Source: Pedobacter helvus (lineage in GTDB: Bacteria; Bacteroidota; Bacteroidia; Sphingobacteriales; Sphingobacteriaceae). From it: a stretch of DNA of 64,000 nt. The notes below the pieces were generated by a model that saw only the letters and a program-made list of their open reading frames with translations, was not told the DNA's origin and ran no database searches. Position numbers and translations under genes: made by a program. The stretch spans positions 648,541 through 712,540 of the forward strand of contig NZ_SRMP01000002.1 in the NCBI RefSeq assembly GCF_005925325.1. The letters are read 5' to 3'. Shown here in pieces: positions 32,301 through 41,028 of the stretch (position 1 is its first letter; every line of letters begins with the position of its first letter).

Positions 32301-33116
32301 TTAATATTGTTCTTTCTCGTTAGGAAAATCTTTCGCTTTTACATCGGCAATGTAAGATTGCGCTGCGCCTTTAATGCCTTCGTACAAATCTAAATACTGG
32401 CGTAGGAAACGAGGTTTGAAGCCTTTGGTCAAGCCAATCATATCGTTAACTACCAACACTTGTCCGTCGCAATGTGGACCAGCACCGATACCGATAGTTG
32501 GAATATCAAGGCTTGCAGTAACTTCTTTAGCCAGTTTAGCTGGGATTTTCTCTAGCACAATGGCAAAACAACCTGCTTCTTGTAAAGCCAAGACATCGGT
32601 TTTAAGCTTGTTCGCTTCGGCTTCGTCTTTTGCTCTAACGGTGTAAGTTCCGAATTTATAGATAGACTGAGGTGTTAAACCTAAGTGCCCCATTACCGGA
32701 ATACCTGCAGTGATGATACGTTGGATAGACTCTACAATTTCAACGCCACCTTCGAGCTTTACGCCGTGTGCACCGCTCTCTTTCATGATACGGATAGCCG
32801 AGTTTAAAGCTTCTTTTGAGTTGCCTTGGTATGAACCGAAAGGTAAATCTACAACTACAAAGGCTCTATTTGCACCACGCACCACTGACTGGGCGTGATA
32901 AATCATCTGATCTAAGGTGATAGGTAGGGTAGTTTCGTGACCAGCCATGACGTTAGAGGCCGAATCTCCTACTAGAAGTACATCTAAGCCAGCATCATCG
33001 AGGATGGTAGCCATTGAATAATCGTAAGCGGTAAGCATGGCAATTTTTTCGTTGCGCTGCTTCATCTCTTGCAAAGTATGCGTTGTGATACGCTTAATTT
33101 CTTTGTTTACCGACAT
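32301..33116 (-). CDS. panB: 3-methyl-2-oxobutanoate hydroxymethyltransferase
   Basis: A 271-residue TIM-barrel enzyme of pantothenate synthesis that adds a hydroxymethyl group from methylene-tetrahydrofolate to alpha-ketoisovalerate. The N-terminus [43 protein letters not shown] (Mg and substrate binding), [26 protein letters not shown] and [20 protein letters not shown] are all present. The start at 33116 is chosen since upstream in-frame codons add an unconserved stretch through the leader. No panC lies nearby. The RluA gene follows and may be cotranscribed. Confidence 0.95.
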   Translation of the reverse strand: MSVNKEIKRITTHTLQEMKQRNEKIAMLTAYDYSMATILDDAGLDVLLVGDSASNVMAGHETTLPITLDQMIYHAQSVVRGANRAFVVVDLPFGSYQGNSKEALNSAIRIMKESGAHGVKLEGGVEIVESIQRIITAGIPVMGHLGLTPQSIYKFGTYTVRAKDEAEANKLKTDVLALQEAGCFAIVLEKIPAKLAKEVTASLDIPTIGIGAGPHCDGQVLVVNDMIGLTKGFKPRFLRQYLDLYEGIKGAAQSYIADVKAKDFPNEKEQY

Positions 33117-33249
33117 GATTTTTGTTTTGGTGTGCACAAAATTAGGGTTTATTTTTTAAAAAGCGGTTAGATGACGGGGATCGGGGAATAGGGGTTGGGT
33201 ATTAGTAGATGTTTTTGTAGTAGTGGTTACTGCATGACAAGACTATTTT

Positions 33250-33281
33250 CAATTCAACAATATAACAATCCAACAATATGA
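33250..33281. repeat. Degenerate 8-base array (caatNNaa)
   Basis: Four exact octamers: caattcaa, caatataa, caatccaa, caatatga. A weaker continuation (caattaac, caatttca) appears at 33303-33318. The same unit type occurs at 11509-11532 upstream of fabG. Confidence 0.75.
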
Positions 33282-33393
33282 TAATTTGCCACAAAACAGT
33301 CTCAATTAACCAATTTCAACACTTAACCGATCAACCTTATTTCCTCCTCCAAACTTTTTTAAAAAATCTTAAAAAAAACTGCTCAGAAACACA

Positions 33394-33401
33394 TACCTTT
33401 G
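33394..33401 (+). promoter_or_regulatory. TAnnTTTG promoter element of carA
   Basis: tacctttg matches the -7 consensus. No TTG is found at -33. The transcript would start near 33408, leaving a leader of about 110 bases that ends in a pyrimidine-rich stretch before the ATG. Confidence 0.5.
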
Positions 33402-33519
33402 TACTCCGAAATGAGAGAGTTCAATCATACGGTTTTATCTTCTAGTATAAGCGGTTTATCCGTTAAAAACTCCCATTCCTTTTTATCATTTTTTATCCCC
33501 AATTTTTATTGTAATTTAA

Positions 33520-34632
33520 ATGACTAACTACACTAAGTTACCAGCTATTTTGTTATTGGCCGATGGCACAGTTTTTTATGGCAAGGCTGCTGGAAAAATA
33601 GGAACTACCACCGGTGAAATCTGTTTCAATACAGGCATGACTGGCTATCAGGAGGTTTTTACAGATCCTTCTTATTTTGGGCAGATTATGGTAACTACCA
33701 ATGCGCATATTGGTAATTACGGTATGCACCGAGATGAGGTAGAATCTGAAAGCGTTAAGATTGCTGGTTTGGTTTGCAAAAATTACAACATCAATTACTC
33801 TAGAAAAGAAGCTACAGAGTCTATTCAAGATAATTTCCAAAATGAGAATATTGTAGGTATCTGCGATATCGATACTCGTGCTTTGGTTCGCCACATCCGT
33901 AACAAGGGAGCGATGAATGCAATTATTTCTTCTGAAATTACTGATTTGCAAGAGCTGAAAAAGAAATTGGAAGAAGTGCCACCAATGGATGGTTTAGAGC
34001 TTTCTTCGGTAGTGTCTACTAAAGAGCCTTACTATTATGGTAATCCAGATGCTGCAATTAAAGTTGCTGCTTTAGATTTAGGTATCAAGAAAAACATCCT
34101 TCGCAACTTCGACGATAGAGAAATTTATATCAAAGTATTCCCTGCTAAAACTACTTTTGAGGAAATGAATGCTTGGGGAGCCGACGGTTATTTCATTTCT
34201 AACGGTCCCGGCGATCCATCAGCAATGCCTTACGCTATTGAAACCGTAAAAGCTGTTTTGGAAGCAGATAAGCCATTGTTCGGTATCTGTTTAGGTCATC
34301 AGTTGTTGGCAGAGGCTAATGGTATCGGTACTATGAAAATGTTTAACGGTCACCGCGGTTTAAACCACCCAGTTAAAAATATCATTAAAAACCATTGCGA
34401 AGTAACTTCTCAAAATCACGGTTTCGGTGTAATCCCGGAAGAAGTAAAAGCTTCGGATAAAGTAGAAATTACTCATGTTAACTTAAACGATGATTCGATT
34501 GAGGGTATCCGAGTGAAAGGTAAGAAAGCATTTTCAGTTCAATATCACCCAGAAAGTTCTCCAGGTCCACACGATTCTCGTTACCTTTTCGATGATTTCG
34601 TAAGTATGATCAAAGGTGATTTAGTTTGGTAA
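33520..34632 (+). CDS. carA: Carbamoyl-phosphate synthase small subunit
   Basis: A 370-residue glutamine amidotransferase subunit that feeds ammonia to the large subunit for carbamoyl phosphate, the precursor of arginine and pyrimidines. The CPSase small N-domain shows CFNTGMTGYQEVFTDPSYFGQI. The class I glutaminase domain has ISNGPGDPS, the nucleophile Cys 257 in FGICLGHQLLA, and the His and Glu of SVQYHPESSPGPHDS. The length is normal. carB is not beside it; the next gene is an ABC transporter across a 421-base gap. Confidence 0.96.
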   Translation: MTNYTKLPAILLLADGTVFYGKAAGKIGTTTGEICFNTGMTGYQEVFTDPSYFGQIMVTTNAHIGNYGMHRDEVESESVKIAGLVCKNYNINYSRKEATESIQDNFQNENIVGICDIDTRALVRHIRNKGAMNAIISSEITDLQELKKKLEEVPPMDGLELSSVVSTKEPYYYGNPDAAIKVAALDLGIKKNILRNFDDREIYIKVFPAKTTFEEMNAWGADGYFISNGPGDPSAMPYAIETVKAVLEADKPLFGICLGHQLLAEANGIGTMKMFNGHRGLNHPVKNIIKNHCEVTSQNHGFGVIPEEVKASDKVEITHVNLNDDSIEGIRVKGKKAFSVQYHPESSPGPHDSRYLFDDFVSMIKGDLVW

Positions 34633-34639
34633 GAAAAAG

Positions 34640-34674
34640 GTTGAAAGTATAAAGTTGAAGGTTTAAAGTTTTGC
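34640..34674 (+). repeat. Degenerate 7-base array after carA
   Basis: Five heptamers in exact register: gttgaaa, gtataaa, gttgaag, gtttaaa, gttttgc. They begin seven bases after the carA stop codon and precede its terminator. Confidence 0.75.
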
Positions 34675-34692
34675 CTTCTAGAAAATAAGTTG

Positions 34693-34722
34693 AGGATGTT
34701 TGTTTGCGCAAGCATCCTTTTT
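34693..34722 (+). terminator. Intrinsic terminator after carA
   Basis: aggatgtttg pairs with caagcatcct (one wobble pair) around a six-base loop and is followed by a short T-run. Confidence 0.75.
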
Positions 34723-35053
34723 AGTTAGGTAATTAAGTGGCTAATGCCTCAGTAATTAACTCAATTTCGAGATAAAATGTTACTTGCTGGCGATAGCCCA
34801 CTAGTCCGTCGTTAAGCTAATTTTCGGTCTCTTATTTTTCGGGTTGTACCAATAAGCCGAAGCACTTTCTTTAATAGAAAAATAAGCAACCGAGAGCTTT
34901 TGTTACTTTTTGCGGTCAAAAAGTAAGAGACCAGCGGCGGCAAGCTAAAAAACAAACCAACCAACCAGTACATTCATCATTTCATCCTCATAATCATTCC
35001 AATTAGCGGAAAAACATTTCCCATTTTTATAAAGCTTCTTACTTTTATATCAA
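34723..35053. other. Intergenic region with dispersed repeats
   Basis: No gene seen. ttactttttg and caaaaagtaa form a perfect ten-base-pair hairpin at 34903-34926. ggtctctta at 34826-34834 and taagagacc at 34924-34932 form an outer pair around it, so most of the gap is one imperfect inverted element. Confidence 0.6.
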
Positions 35054-35818
35054 ATGACAGATAAAAAAGCAATTATCAGCGTAAACAATTTAGTAAAACA
35101 CTATGGCGAGTTCAAGGCTGTTCAAGGCCTTTCGTTTGAGGTTTACGAAAATGAAATATTTGGATTGCTAGGCCCAAACGGCGCAGGCAAAACCACTACC
35201 TTAGAAATTATTGAAACCTTACGCGAAAAAACTAGCGGCGAAGTTTTGGTAGACGGTTTAAATGTAGATAGCGATGCAAATGCTATCAAGCAAATTATTG
35301 GTGTGCAATTGCAAGCGGCAGGTTATTATCCAAACTTGAATTTAGTTGAGCTTTTGGAACTTTTTGCCGGACTTTACGGTGTAAATGTAACTCCAATGGA
35401 AATGCTGGCCAAAGTAAACTTGCAAGACAAAGCCAAAGCCAAGTATAAAGAACTCTCTGGCGGACAAAAACAACGTTTCTCTATCGCAACCACTTTAATC
35501 AACTCACCAAAAATAGTTTTCTTGGACGAGCCAACTACAGGCTTAGATCCGCAGGCACGTAGAAATCTTTGGGATTTGATTAGCGAGATCAGAAATAACG
35601 GTACTACAGTGGTAATTACTACTCACTACATGGACGAAGCCGAGCAATTGTGCGATAGAGTAGCTTTCGTGGAGGCTGGAAAAATCATTGCTTTAGATAC
35701 GCCAGATCAACTGATAGACAATTTGATTGCCGGTGGTTTCGAGCGTAAAAAGGAGGTGAAGGCTGCTAACTTGGAAGATGTATTTATCAATCTTACAGGT
35801 AAAGCGTGGAGAGAATAA
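35054..35818 (+). CDS. ABC transporter ATP-binding protein
   Basis: A 254-residue ATPase of the DrrA/CcmA-like exporter class. Walker A is GPNGAGKTT near residue 39-47, the signature is LSGGQKQRFSIA near 138, Walker B is IVFLDEPTTGLDP near 158 and the H-loop is ITTHYMDEAEQ near 192. The permease gene is 47 bases downstream, so the two form an export or membrane-extrusion system. The substrate is unknown. Confidence 0.93.
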   Translation: MTDKKAIISVNNLVKHYGEFKAVQGLSFEVYENEIFGLLGPNGAGKTTTLEIIETLREKTSGEVLVDGLNVDSDANAIKQIIGVQLQAAGYYPNLNLVELLELFAGLYGVNVTPMEMLAKVNLQDKAKAKYKELSGGQKQRFSIATTLINSPKIVFLDEPTTGLDPQARRNLWDLISEIRNNGTTVVITTHYMDEAEQLCDRVAFVEAGKIIALDTPDQLIDNLIAGGFERKKEVKAANLEDVFINLTGKAWRE

Positions 35819-35845
35819 GCTCCTAAATCCCCTAAAAGGGACTTT
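35819..35845. repeat. Short palindromic repeat between the ABC genes
   Basis: tcccctaaaaggga is another member of the ccccta/tagggg palindrome family found at 4802 and 32226-32300. It lies inside the presumed operon. Confidence 0.5.
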
Positions 35846-35865
35846 TAACATACAAACTTATAATC

Positions 35866-37020
35866 ATGAAGGATAATATAGAAGATAACAAGGCAAACAG
35901 CCCTTTAGAGTCTTTACCGATGCATCGGAAGGCTGTGGGTTACAATCATACAAAAGCCACGTTGGCACTAGCAAAAGCGAGTTTCAGGTCAATTACCCGC
36001 AGTCCTTCTGCAGTAATATTTACGTTGGCGTTTCCATTGATATTCATTATCGTTTTCGGCTTTATTGGCGGCGGCGGCATAAAGCTAGATGTGGCTGTAG
36101 CACCAGGTTCGGATTTGCAAAATCCCGTAATTGCAGCGTTAGAAAAAACAGGTATAATTCGCTTAACCAAGAACGACACCCAAGAAAATATCGATAAAAA
36201 TTTAGAAAAAGGAGCTTACGATGCCTTGATTAGCGTGGAGAAAAATCCAAATGGCTTGCCAGCCTATTTTACCAACGTGAAATATACATCAGCTTCATTA
36301 ACTAATGGAAATGTGTTGAAATCTGTTTTGAACGACTTGGCGCATCAGCTCAACACTGTTAATCAAAAACCAACCGTAACCGAAATTAGAGCTACAACAA
36401 TCACAGGTAGATTACATAGAACTATTGATTTCATTTTACCTGGACAGTTGGGCTTCTCTTTATTGAGCACAGGTGTTTTTGGTACCGCATTTATCTTCTT
36501 TGCATTACGACAAAATTTGGTAATCAAACGCTTCTTTGCAACACCAGTTAGACGCTCGAGTATTGTACTGGGTGAAGCAATTGCTCGTATAGGCTTTGCT
36601 TTATTGGGCGCTTTGTTTATCATTATTATCGGTCACTTTGCCTTTAACTTTACCCTCATCAATGGTGTCGTCACTGTAATCAACATGATTGTTTTGGCCA
36701 CTATAGGTATCATCGTTTTCATGGGTTTTGGTTTCGTGGTTTCAGGTTTGGCAAAAAGCGAAAGTACCATTCCGCCCATCTCAAACATCATTACCTTGCC
36801 ACAGTTTTTACTATCGGGGACCTTCTTTTCCATCAATGCTTTTCCAACTTGGCTGCAGCCAATTAGTAGAGCGTTGCCGTTAACTTATTTAAATGATGCT
36901 ATGCGTAAAGTAGCTTTCGAAGGTGCTAACCTTTGGGATGTAAAACAACAGATATTGATTATGGTGGTTTGGGGAATTGGTATTTACGCAATTGCTGTAA
37001 AAACTTTCAAGTGGGAATAA
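35866..37020 (+). CDS. ABC-2 type transporter permease
   Basis: A 384-residue membrane protein with one N-terminal membrane segment (about 47-67), a large extracytoplasmic loop (about 70-185), and five further segments in the C-terminal half (about 195-380). The pattern matches ABC-2 permeases, including PLIFIIVFGFIGGGG, LLSTGVFGTAFIFFALRQNLVIKRFFATPVRR and FLLSGTFFSINAFPTWLQPISRALPLTYLNDAMRK. It pairs with the ATPase encoded just upstream. Confidence 0.9.
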   Translation: MKDNIEDNKANSPLESLPMHRKAVGYNHTKATLALAKASFRSITRSPSAVIFTLAFPLIFIIVFGFIGGGGIKLDVAVAPGSDLQNPVIAALEKTGIIRLTKNDTQENIDKNLEKGAYDALISVEKNPNGLPAYFTNVKYTSASLTNGNVLKSVLNDLAHQLNTVNQKPTVTEIRATTITGRLHRTIDFILPGQLGFSLLSTGVFGTAFIFFALRQNLVIKRFFATPVRRSSIVLGEAIARIGFALLGALFIIIIGHFAFNFTLINGVVTVINMIVLATIGIIVFMGFGFVVSGLAKSESTIPPISNIITLPQFLLSGTFFSINAFPTWLQPISRALPLTYLNDAMRKVAFEGANLWDVKQQILIMVVWGIGIYAIAVKTFKWE

Positions 37021-37039
37021 AATAATAAGAAGCGCAGTT

Positions 37040-37145
37040 GCAGTGCTATTATGCCCCGCAAGTCCCGCTTTACATTACAAGTCCGCTCCCGATTAAACAT
37101 CGGGATTGCGGGCTTTTCATTTCAATCGGGGCTACTAAACAACCG
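37040..37145. repeat. Repeat element with cccgat-taaac-atcggg hairpin
   Basis: The hairpin at 37088-37104 sits in a longer element holding cccgcttta and tttcaatcgggg. Related segments occur near 12425-12500 and 6440-6570, so it belongs to a dispersed family. It probably also terminates the ABC operon. Confidence 0.55.
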
Positions 37146-37274
37146 TTCTTTTTCATCAAATAAAAACTAGCACTTCCAAATCAGCGTAAAAATCTCCGCT
37201 ATCAGCGGTAAAAACTATTAAAACAACGGGAGCGATTAATTCGTTAATTTAGCTAAATATTAAATCAGCCAACC

Positions 37275-37835
37275 ATGCCAAAAATAGCCATCATATCCGC
37301 AAGTGTTAGAAAAGGACGTAAAAGCCACAGTGTAGCTTTGTACTTTCAGAATTATCTTACGCAAAAGCAACTAGCAGAAACGGAAATCCTCGACCTAGAT
37401 GCTTATAACTTCCCGATTTTCGAAGAGCGTTTACGTTTAATCGAAAATCCAACCGAGGAAATGTTACAGCTAGCAAAAACCATTACGGAGGTAGATGGCG
37501 TAATTATCGTTACTCCAGAGTATAATGGTGGGTACCCAGCTAGTTTAAAAAACGTGATAGATTTATTGTATGCCGAATGGAAACGCAAACCTATCGCCAT
37601 TGCTACAGTTTCGGCCGGTGCTTTTGGTGGTTCTCAGGTCATAACTTCTTTGCAATTCAGTTTATGGAAAATAGGTGCGCTAGTTATTCCCGCAATGTTT
37701 CCGGTTCCTACTGTAGAAAAAACATTTAATGAAGACGGTATCCCAACCGACAAAGAATCAATAGATAAAAAGGCTGGAGTTTTTGTTAATGAGCTGTTAT
37801 TCTGGATCAAAGCGAAGGAAGCTGCAGAAAAGTAA
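37275..37835 (+). CDS. NADPH-dependent FMN reductase family protein
   Basis: A 186-residue flavodoxin-fold oxidoreductase. The N-terminal FMN phosphate loop ASVRKGRKSHSVA lies near residue 8-20, and TPEYNGGYPASLKNVIDLLYAEWKRKP near 77-103 is the family hallmark. It should reduce FMN, quinones or azo-type acceptors with NAD(P)H. Its physiological substrate is not evident. It stands alone before the tRNA gene. Confidence 0.88.
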   Translation: MPKIAIISASVRKGRKSHSVALYFQNYLTQKQLAETEILDLDAYNFPIFEERLRLIENPTEEMLQLAKTITEVDGVIIVTPEYNGGYPASLKNVIDLLYAEWKRKPIAIATVSAGAFGGSQVITSLQFSLWKIGALVIPAMFPVPTVEKTFNEDGIPTDKESIDKKAGVFVNELLFWIKAKEAAEK

Positions 37836-37886
37836 ATAATTTTATAAGCGGTTGAACTAAAAATATTAAAATTTTTCAAATTCAAT

Positions 37887-37916
37887 TTGCATTGGATGTC
37901 AAAATGTTTATCTTTG
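37887..37916 (+). promoter_or_regulatory. TTG-N19-TATCTTTG promoter of tRNA-Pro
   Basis: ttg at 37887-37889 and tatctttg at 37909-37916 are 19 bases apart and match both consensus elements. The transcript would begin near 37922, 52 bases before the tRNA. Confidence 0.75.
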
Positions 37917-37973
37917 CAGCCTTGTTAAGAAGTCCTCGGGTTATTAACGAAGAAAAAGGATGATACCAAAGTT

Positions 37974-38047
37974 CGGGGTGTAGCGTAGCCCGGTATCGCG
38001 CCACATTTGGGATGTGGAGGTCGTAGGTTCGAATCCTGCCACCCCGA
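37974..38047 (+). tRNA. tRNA-Pro (anticodon TGG)
   Basis: A 74-base cloverleaf. The acceptor stem is cggggtg with caccccg, the D-arm follows as agcgtagcccggtatcgc, the anticodon stem ccaca/tgtgg encloses a loop with anticodon tgg, and the T-arm has ggttcgaatcc. The discriminator base is A. CCA is not fully encoded. A terminator follows at 38071-38107 and an integrase remnant lies about 270 bases downstream. Confidence 0.95.
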
Positions 38048-38070
38048 CAAAATAGATATCAGATTCTAGC

Positions 38071-38107
38071 AAAAACCCTCTAAATGATAGAGTTTAGAGG
38101 GTTTTTT
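38071..38107 (+). terminator. Intrinsic terminator after tRNA-Pro
   Basis: aaccctctaaa pairs exactly with tttagagggtt around an eight-base loop, flanked by A and T runs. Confidence 0.9.
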
Positions 38108-38317
38108 GTTTTTAGTAAAGTCAGCTGAGGTAATAAAATATCAACTAATTTATTACCTATTCTACTACCCCTATTTTTCTTGTATCATTGTTCTTTGTTT
38201 GGTTTAACAATCTGTTTGTCAATTGTTTAATTATTAATTAACCCCATTTGGTATCTTTTGATATCGCGAAAAAAAATGCCCCGAAATAGGACATAAAATG
38301 GGCACAGAAGAAAATGT

Positions 38318-38587
38318 ATGAAAACACAGAACACATTTTCTGTCTCGTTCTGTTTGAAAAAGGACAAGGAAAAAGATGGTCTTACGCCCTTGTAAGCAAG
38401 AATTACCGTGAATGGAAAACATGTAGATTTAGCAACCAAGCGATGGCTCGCCCCAGAAAAATGGGATCAAAAATCGCAAAGTATGTCGGGGCGCACAGCG
38501 GAAGATAGCTTCACTCTGGACAAGATCAGGCTGTTGGGACTAGATATCAATACGGCATATGAAGAACTTAGAAGGGATAGGGCTTGA
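38318..38587 (+). pseudogene. Remnant of a Bacteroidota tyrosine integrase (N-terminal arm-binding domain)
   Basis: Reading from the ATG at 38318, codon 26 is a stop (TAA at 38393-38395, where the family has Tyr), after which the same frame continues with ARITVNGKHVDLATKRW, KWDQKSQSMSGRTAED and INTAYEELRRD up to a TGA at 38585. These are the characteristic words of the N-terminal DNA-arm-binding domain of Bacteroidota tyrosine recombinases. The core and catalytic domains are missing. Its place 270 bases after a tRNA gene fits a scar of an integrative element. Confidence 0.8.
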
Positions 38588-38598
38588 CATGATAGGCT

Positions 38599-39501
38599 TT
38601 ATCTGACGTCTATTTCCAAGCTGTTGGACTGTACGGTCCATCTGTTTTTCTTCCGGAGCAGGTCTTCGGAGCTGAGGATTTCCTCCCTGAAGGCTTCGGA
38701 ATGGGGGTAGACTTTATACTCGAATCTGCTCCCGTCGATCTTGAATTTTCCCTTCTTCTTGGCGATGGCCTTCATCCGGAAGAGCTGGGTCTGGATGTAG
38801 CTGCCGTTGTCCAGACTGGCCATTTTTTGATCGATACGGTTGACATTCCAGTCAAAACTGGCTACGTTGAAATGGGCATCGATGTAGGTCTTGAAACCTA
38901 CGATCCCTACTTTATAGTCTACGTTGCCCTCGTCGATGATGGCAAATAGCGCTTCGGGCGCTCCCTTTTTGACCAGGTCTGCAGGGGTAAACCTTGCCAT
39001 TTCCGCAAATTTGGAATATTCATCCAGCGTGAAGCTGATGGTATCGCTTTGCTGGTAGCTGGACTGATCGGCAGTTAGGACCAACCTTACGGCGCTTGGA
39101 TCTACGGTTTGTTTGTCCACAACCTGGATGGGAACTTTAGCGCTCGTATAGGTCTCTCCGGCTATGCTCGCCTCGATGAGGGGAAGGGTGGTCTTACCCA
39201 ATTTGCCTGCGGTAAACTCGATAGCGTAATAATAGTTTTTTCCGTCTGATTTCAATTCGCTTTCGATCTGGCGGCCATCTAGGGCATAATCGGCCTCATT
39301 TTCCAGTTGGATCACCTTGATGCTTCCGGTATCGGGCCTGGCCCTGAAGAAGACTTTGGCGGTAGTGGTCCTGTTGAGCTCAACCTGTGGCTGAACGACC
39401 ATCCAGATCTGGCTGTCTTGAGTTTTTTCGCTAGGGTTGTTGCAGGCGTTAAGTGTAAGGATCAGGAATAGCTGAAAAATCAGATAGGGTGTTTTCGTCA
39501 T
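38599..39501 (-). CDS. Lipoprotein of unknown function with atypical base composition
   Basis: A 300-residue lipoprotein (signal ending LNAC, acylated Cys about 20). The mature part is beta-rich with Ig-like patterns, and the close FKIDGSRFEYKV and VQSNSLEIDVR faintly recall BatD-like domains. I cannot assign a function. The gene is markedly richer in G+C than its neighbours: bases 38641-38700 contain 32 G or C in 60, while flanking intergenic DNA is near 30 percent. Together with the adjacent integrase remnant and tRNA this points to horizontal transfer. Confidence 0.75.
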   Translation of the reverse strand: MTKTPYLIFQLFLILTLNACNNPSEKTQDSQIWMVVQPQVELNRTTTAKVFFRARPDTGSIKVIQLENEADYALDGRQIESELKSDGKNYYYAIEFTAGKLGKTTLPLIEASIAGETYTSAKVPIQVVDKQTVDPSAVRLVLTADQSSYQQSDTISFTLDEYSKFAEMARFTPADLVKKGAPEALFAIIDEGNVDYKVGIVGFKTYIDAHFNVASFDWNVNRIDQKMASLDNGSYIQTQLFRMKAIAKKKGKFKIDGSRFEYKVYPHSEAFREEILSSEDLLRKKNRWTVQSNSLEIDVR

Positions 39502-40049
39502 AAGTTCTTTGTTTTCTTACTAGCGTATCATTGTCTTTTTGAACTGCTAGCTAAAACAAGGATGAGGAGTTTTTATTTAGCGTCGCTGTAGGTTATGGGC
39601 TTGTCTTTGGCATAATAAATAATGGTGGTGTGATTTGTTAATTACGAAATGATTAAATTGCACTGATGTACTATCCCTTAAAGATTTATCATCACCATTG
39701 GGGAGATCGCACAGCCCGAAGCCTCGCGTATTCACGTACGCTCGGCTCGCTAGCTAAAATGATGATATCTCAGTTATCGAAGTTAGGGTAAATATGAAAC
39801 TGGAGAGATCTAACATTGTACGCTTGTTTATAACATTCCAGTTTTTAATTATATCTCATCTTTCAAACTCAGCGCAATTTGATCCAAGGTTCAATATGCC
39901 GGTCATTTCATTGTCTATTATCAAAAATAAAGGAGTGTCGTGTTTAGATGGTATAGTTTATCAGACTCAAGTCTAGATGTAATGTAAAATTACTTTGTTA
40001 ATGTTCGCCTAATAATTTTAACTAGTTCAATTATAAAATAGGGGCGATA
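39502..40049. other. Junction region, no certain gene
   Basis: A low-G+C stretch between the atypical lipoprotein gene and the AraC gene. It contains one short open frame (39794-39976, listed separately) and two copies of gctagctaaaa about 200 bases apart. I looked for a copy of the tRNA-Pro 3' end that would mark the far attachment site and saw none. Confidence 0.5.
39794..39976 (+). CDS. Possible small secreted protein or gene fragment
   Basis: A 60-codon frame with a basic start, a hydrophobic stretch (LFITFQFLIISHLSNSAQ) that looks like a signal peptide, and a short mature part ending at GIVYQTQV. It may be the 5' remnant of a larger exported protein cut off by past rearrangement. There is no homology I recognise. 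Confidence 0.25.
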   Translation: MKLERSNIVRLFITFQFLIISHLSNSAQFDPRFNMPVISLSIIKNKGVSCLDGIVYQTQV

Positions 40050-40943
40050 TCATTTGGTAATCAGATTCCTCATATAGTAAGATGGATTTACCTTCATCTG
40101 TCTTTTAAAAACTTTAGAAAAATGATGCCTGTCATAGAAACCACAATTGTAGGCTATTTGGTCAATAGTTTTATCAGTATGGTGCATGAGATTGCAGGCA
40201 ACCTCGATTTTTGTTTTCGCAATATATTGTTGTACCGATGAGCCAGTAGATGTTTTAAATAGCCTTGAAAAAGAGTTTACGGCCATGTTAGCGGTATTAG
40301 CTAATTCGGTGTTCGAAATACCTTGGTGAAAGTTCTTTTCGATGTGTTGCATTGCAGCGAATATCCGACTGTCAATAGTTTTAACCTGCCAAATTTTTTC
40401 TGTAATGCTCAATAAGCAAGAGTTGATCAGCTGTTTGATTTTAAGGCACTCCATTAAATTGAACTGCGTATCATTTAGGCAAGCAAGTTGGATTTCTTCA
40501 ATTAGATGCTGGATACCTGAATTGCAAGGCAAACTATAAATTCCACTCTGAGCAAAATCTAACGGGAACCCAAGTGAAAAATGAATGAATAGATGATCTA
40601 TTTTACCTTGTGTTTTTATATCTACGAGACTATCAGTTTTTTCAATCTTCCTTCCTATTATATTTTCATTTAAATTCCCACGTTGATGGCCAATCTTAGT
40701 GGAAAATGCAGTGTTAGGAGGAATAATGACTATACTGTCTTGGCTCAAAAGTGTCATTTCTCCATTGAAATAAACTGTTGCGCCATTGATGTTGTTATGG
40801 TAAATTCTCCAAAACGGAGCGGAAAAATTCATACATCTCCATTCTTGTAAAATCCAGTATCGACAGCACAATAGCTTTACGTTCACATTACTAAATTCCT
40901 GCTTTATTTCCGAAGGATCATTTTTTACTTTATCGCTAATCAT
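40050..40943 (-). CDS. AraC-family transcriptional regulator
   Basis: A 297-residue regulator when started at the ATG at 40943; an upstream ATG at 41021 adds 26 unlikely residues. The N-terminal part (about 1-180) is a cupin-like sensor with GEMTLLSQDSIVIIPPNTAFST. The C-terminal part has two helix-turn-helix motifs, ISNTELANTANMAVNSFSRLFK and TIDQIAYNCGFYDRHHFSKVFKR, of the AraC type. It is divergent from the large GH5 gene at 41310, which it probably controls. A 13-base inverted pair in the spacer may be its site. Confidence 0.88.
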   Translation of the reverse strand: MISDKVKNDPSEIKQEFSNVNVKLLCCRYWILQEWRCMNFSAPFWRIYHNNINGATVYFNGEMTLLSQDSIVIIPPNTAFSTKIGHQRGNLNENIIGRKIEKTDSLVDIKTQGKIDHLFIHFSLGFPLDFAQSGIYSLPCNSGIQHLIEEIQLACLNDTQFNLMECLKIKQLINSCLLSITEKIWQVKTIDSRIFAAMQHIEKNFHQGISNTELANTANMAVNSFSRLFKTSTGSSVQQYIAKTKIEVACNLMHHTDKTIDQIAYNCGFYDRHHFSKVFKRQMKVNPSYYMRNLITK

Positions 40944-41028
40944 ATGTTTGTTTTGTACATGTATTTGTATAAAACGTATCTGGTGTATCTTAAAATAGTT
41001 TGAGAATTTAGAGTTAATCAATTATAAA

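Larger units (their letters stand above)
33117..33519. other. Divergent intergenic region panB-carA
   Basis: A 403-base spacer without a gene. It holds a G-rich 7-8-base pattern (ggggatc, ggggaat, aggggtt) near 33175-33205, the caatNNaa octamer array at 33250-33281 that continues weakly to 33334, and the carA promoter element. I see no riboswitch fold that I recognise. Confidence 0.6.

Noticed and set aside
33408..33519. Pyrimidine-responsive attenuator before carA
   Set aside because: No convincing terminator/antiterminator pair or PyrR-type binding loop was visible.
38701..38949. Plus-strand 82-codon frame
   Set aside because: It is antisense to the lipoprotein gene, whose signal peptide and lipobox are clear.
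39502..40049. Far attachment site of the tRNA-Pro element
   Set aside because: No copy of the tRNA 3' end was seen by eye in this region.
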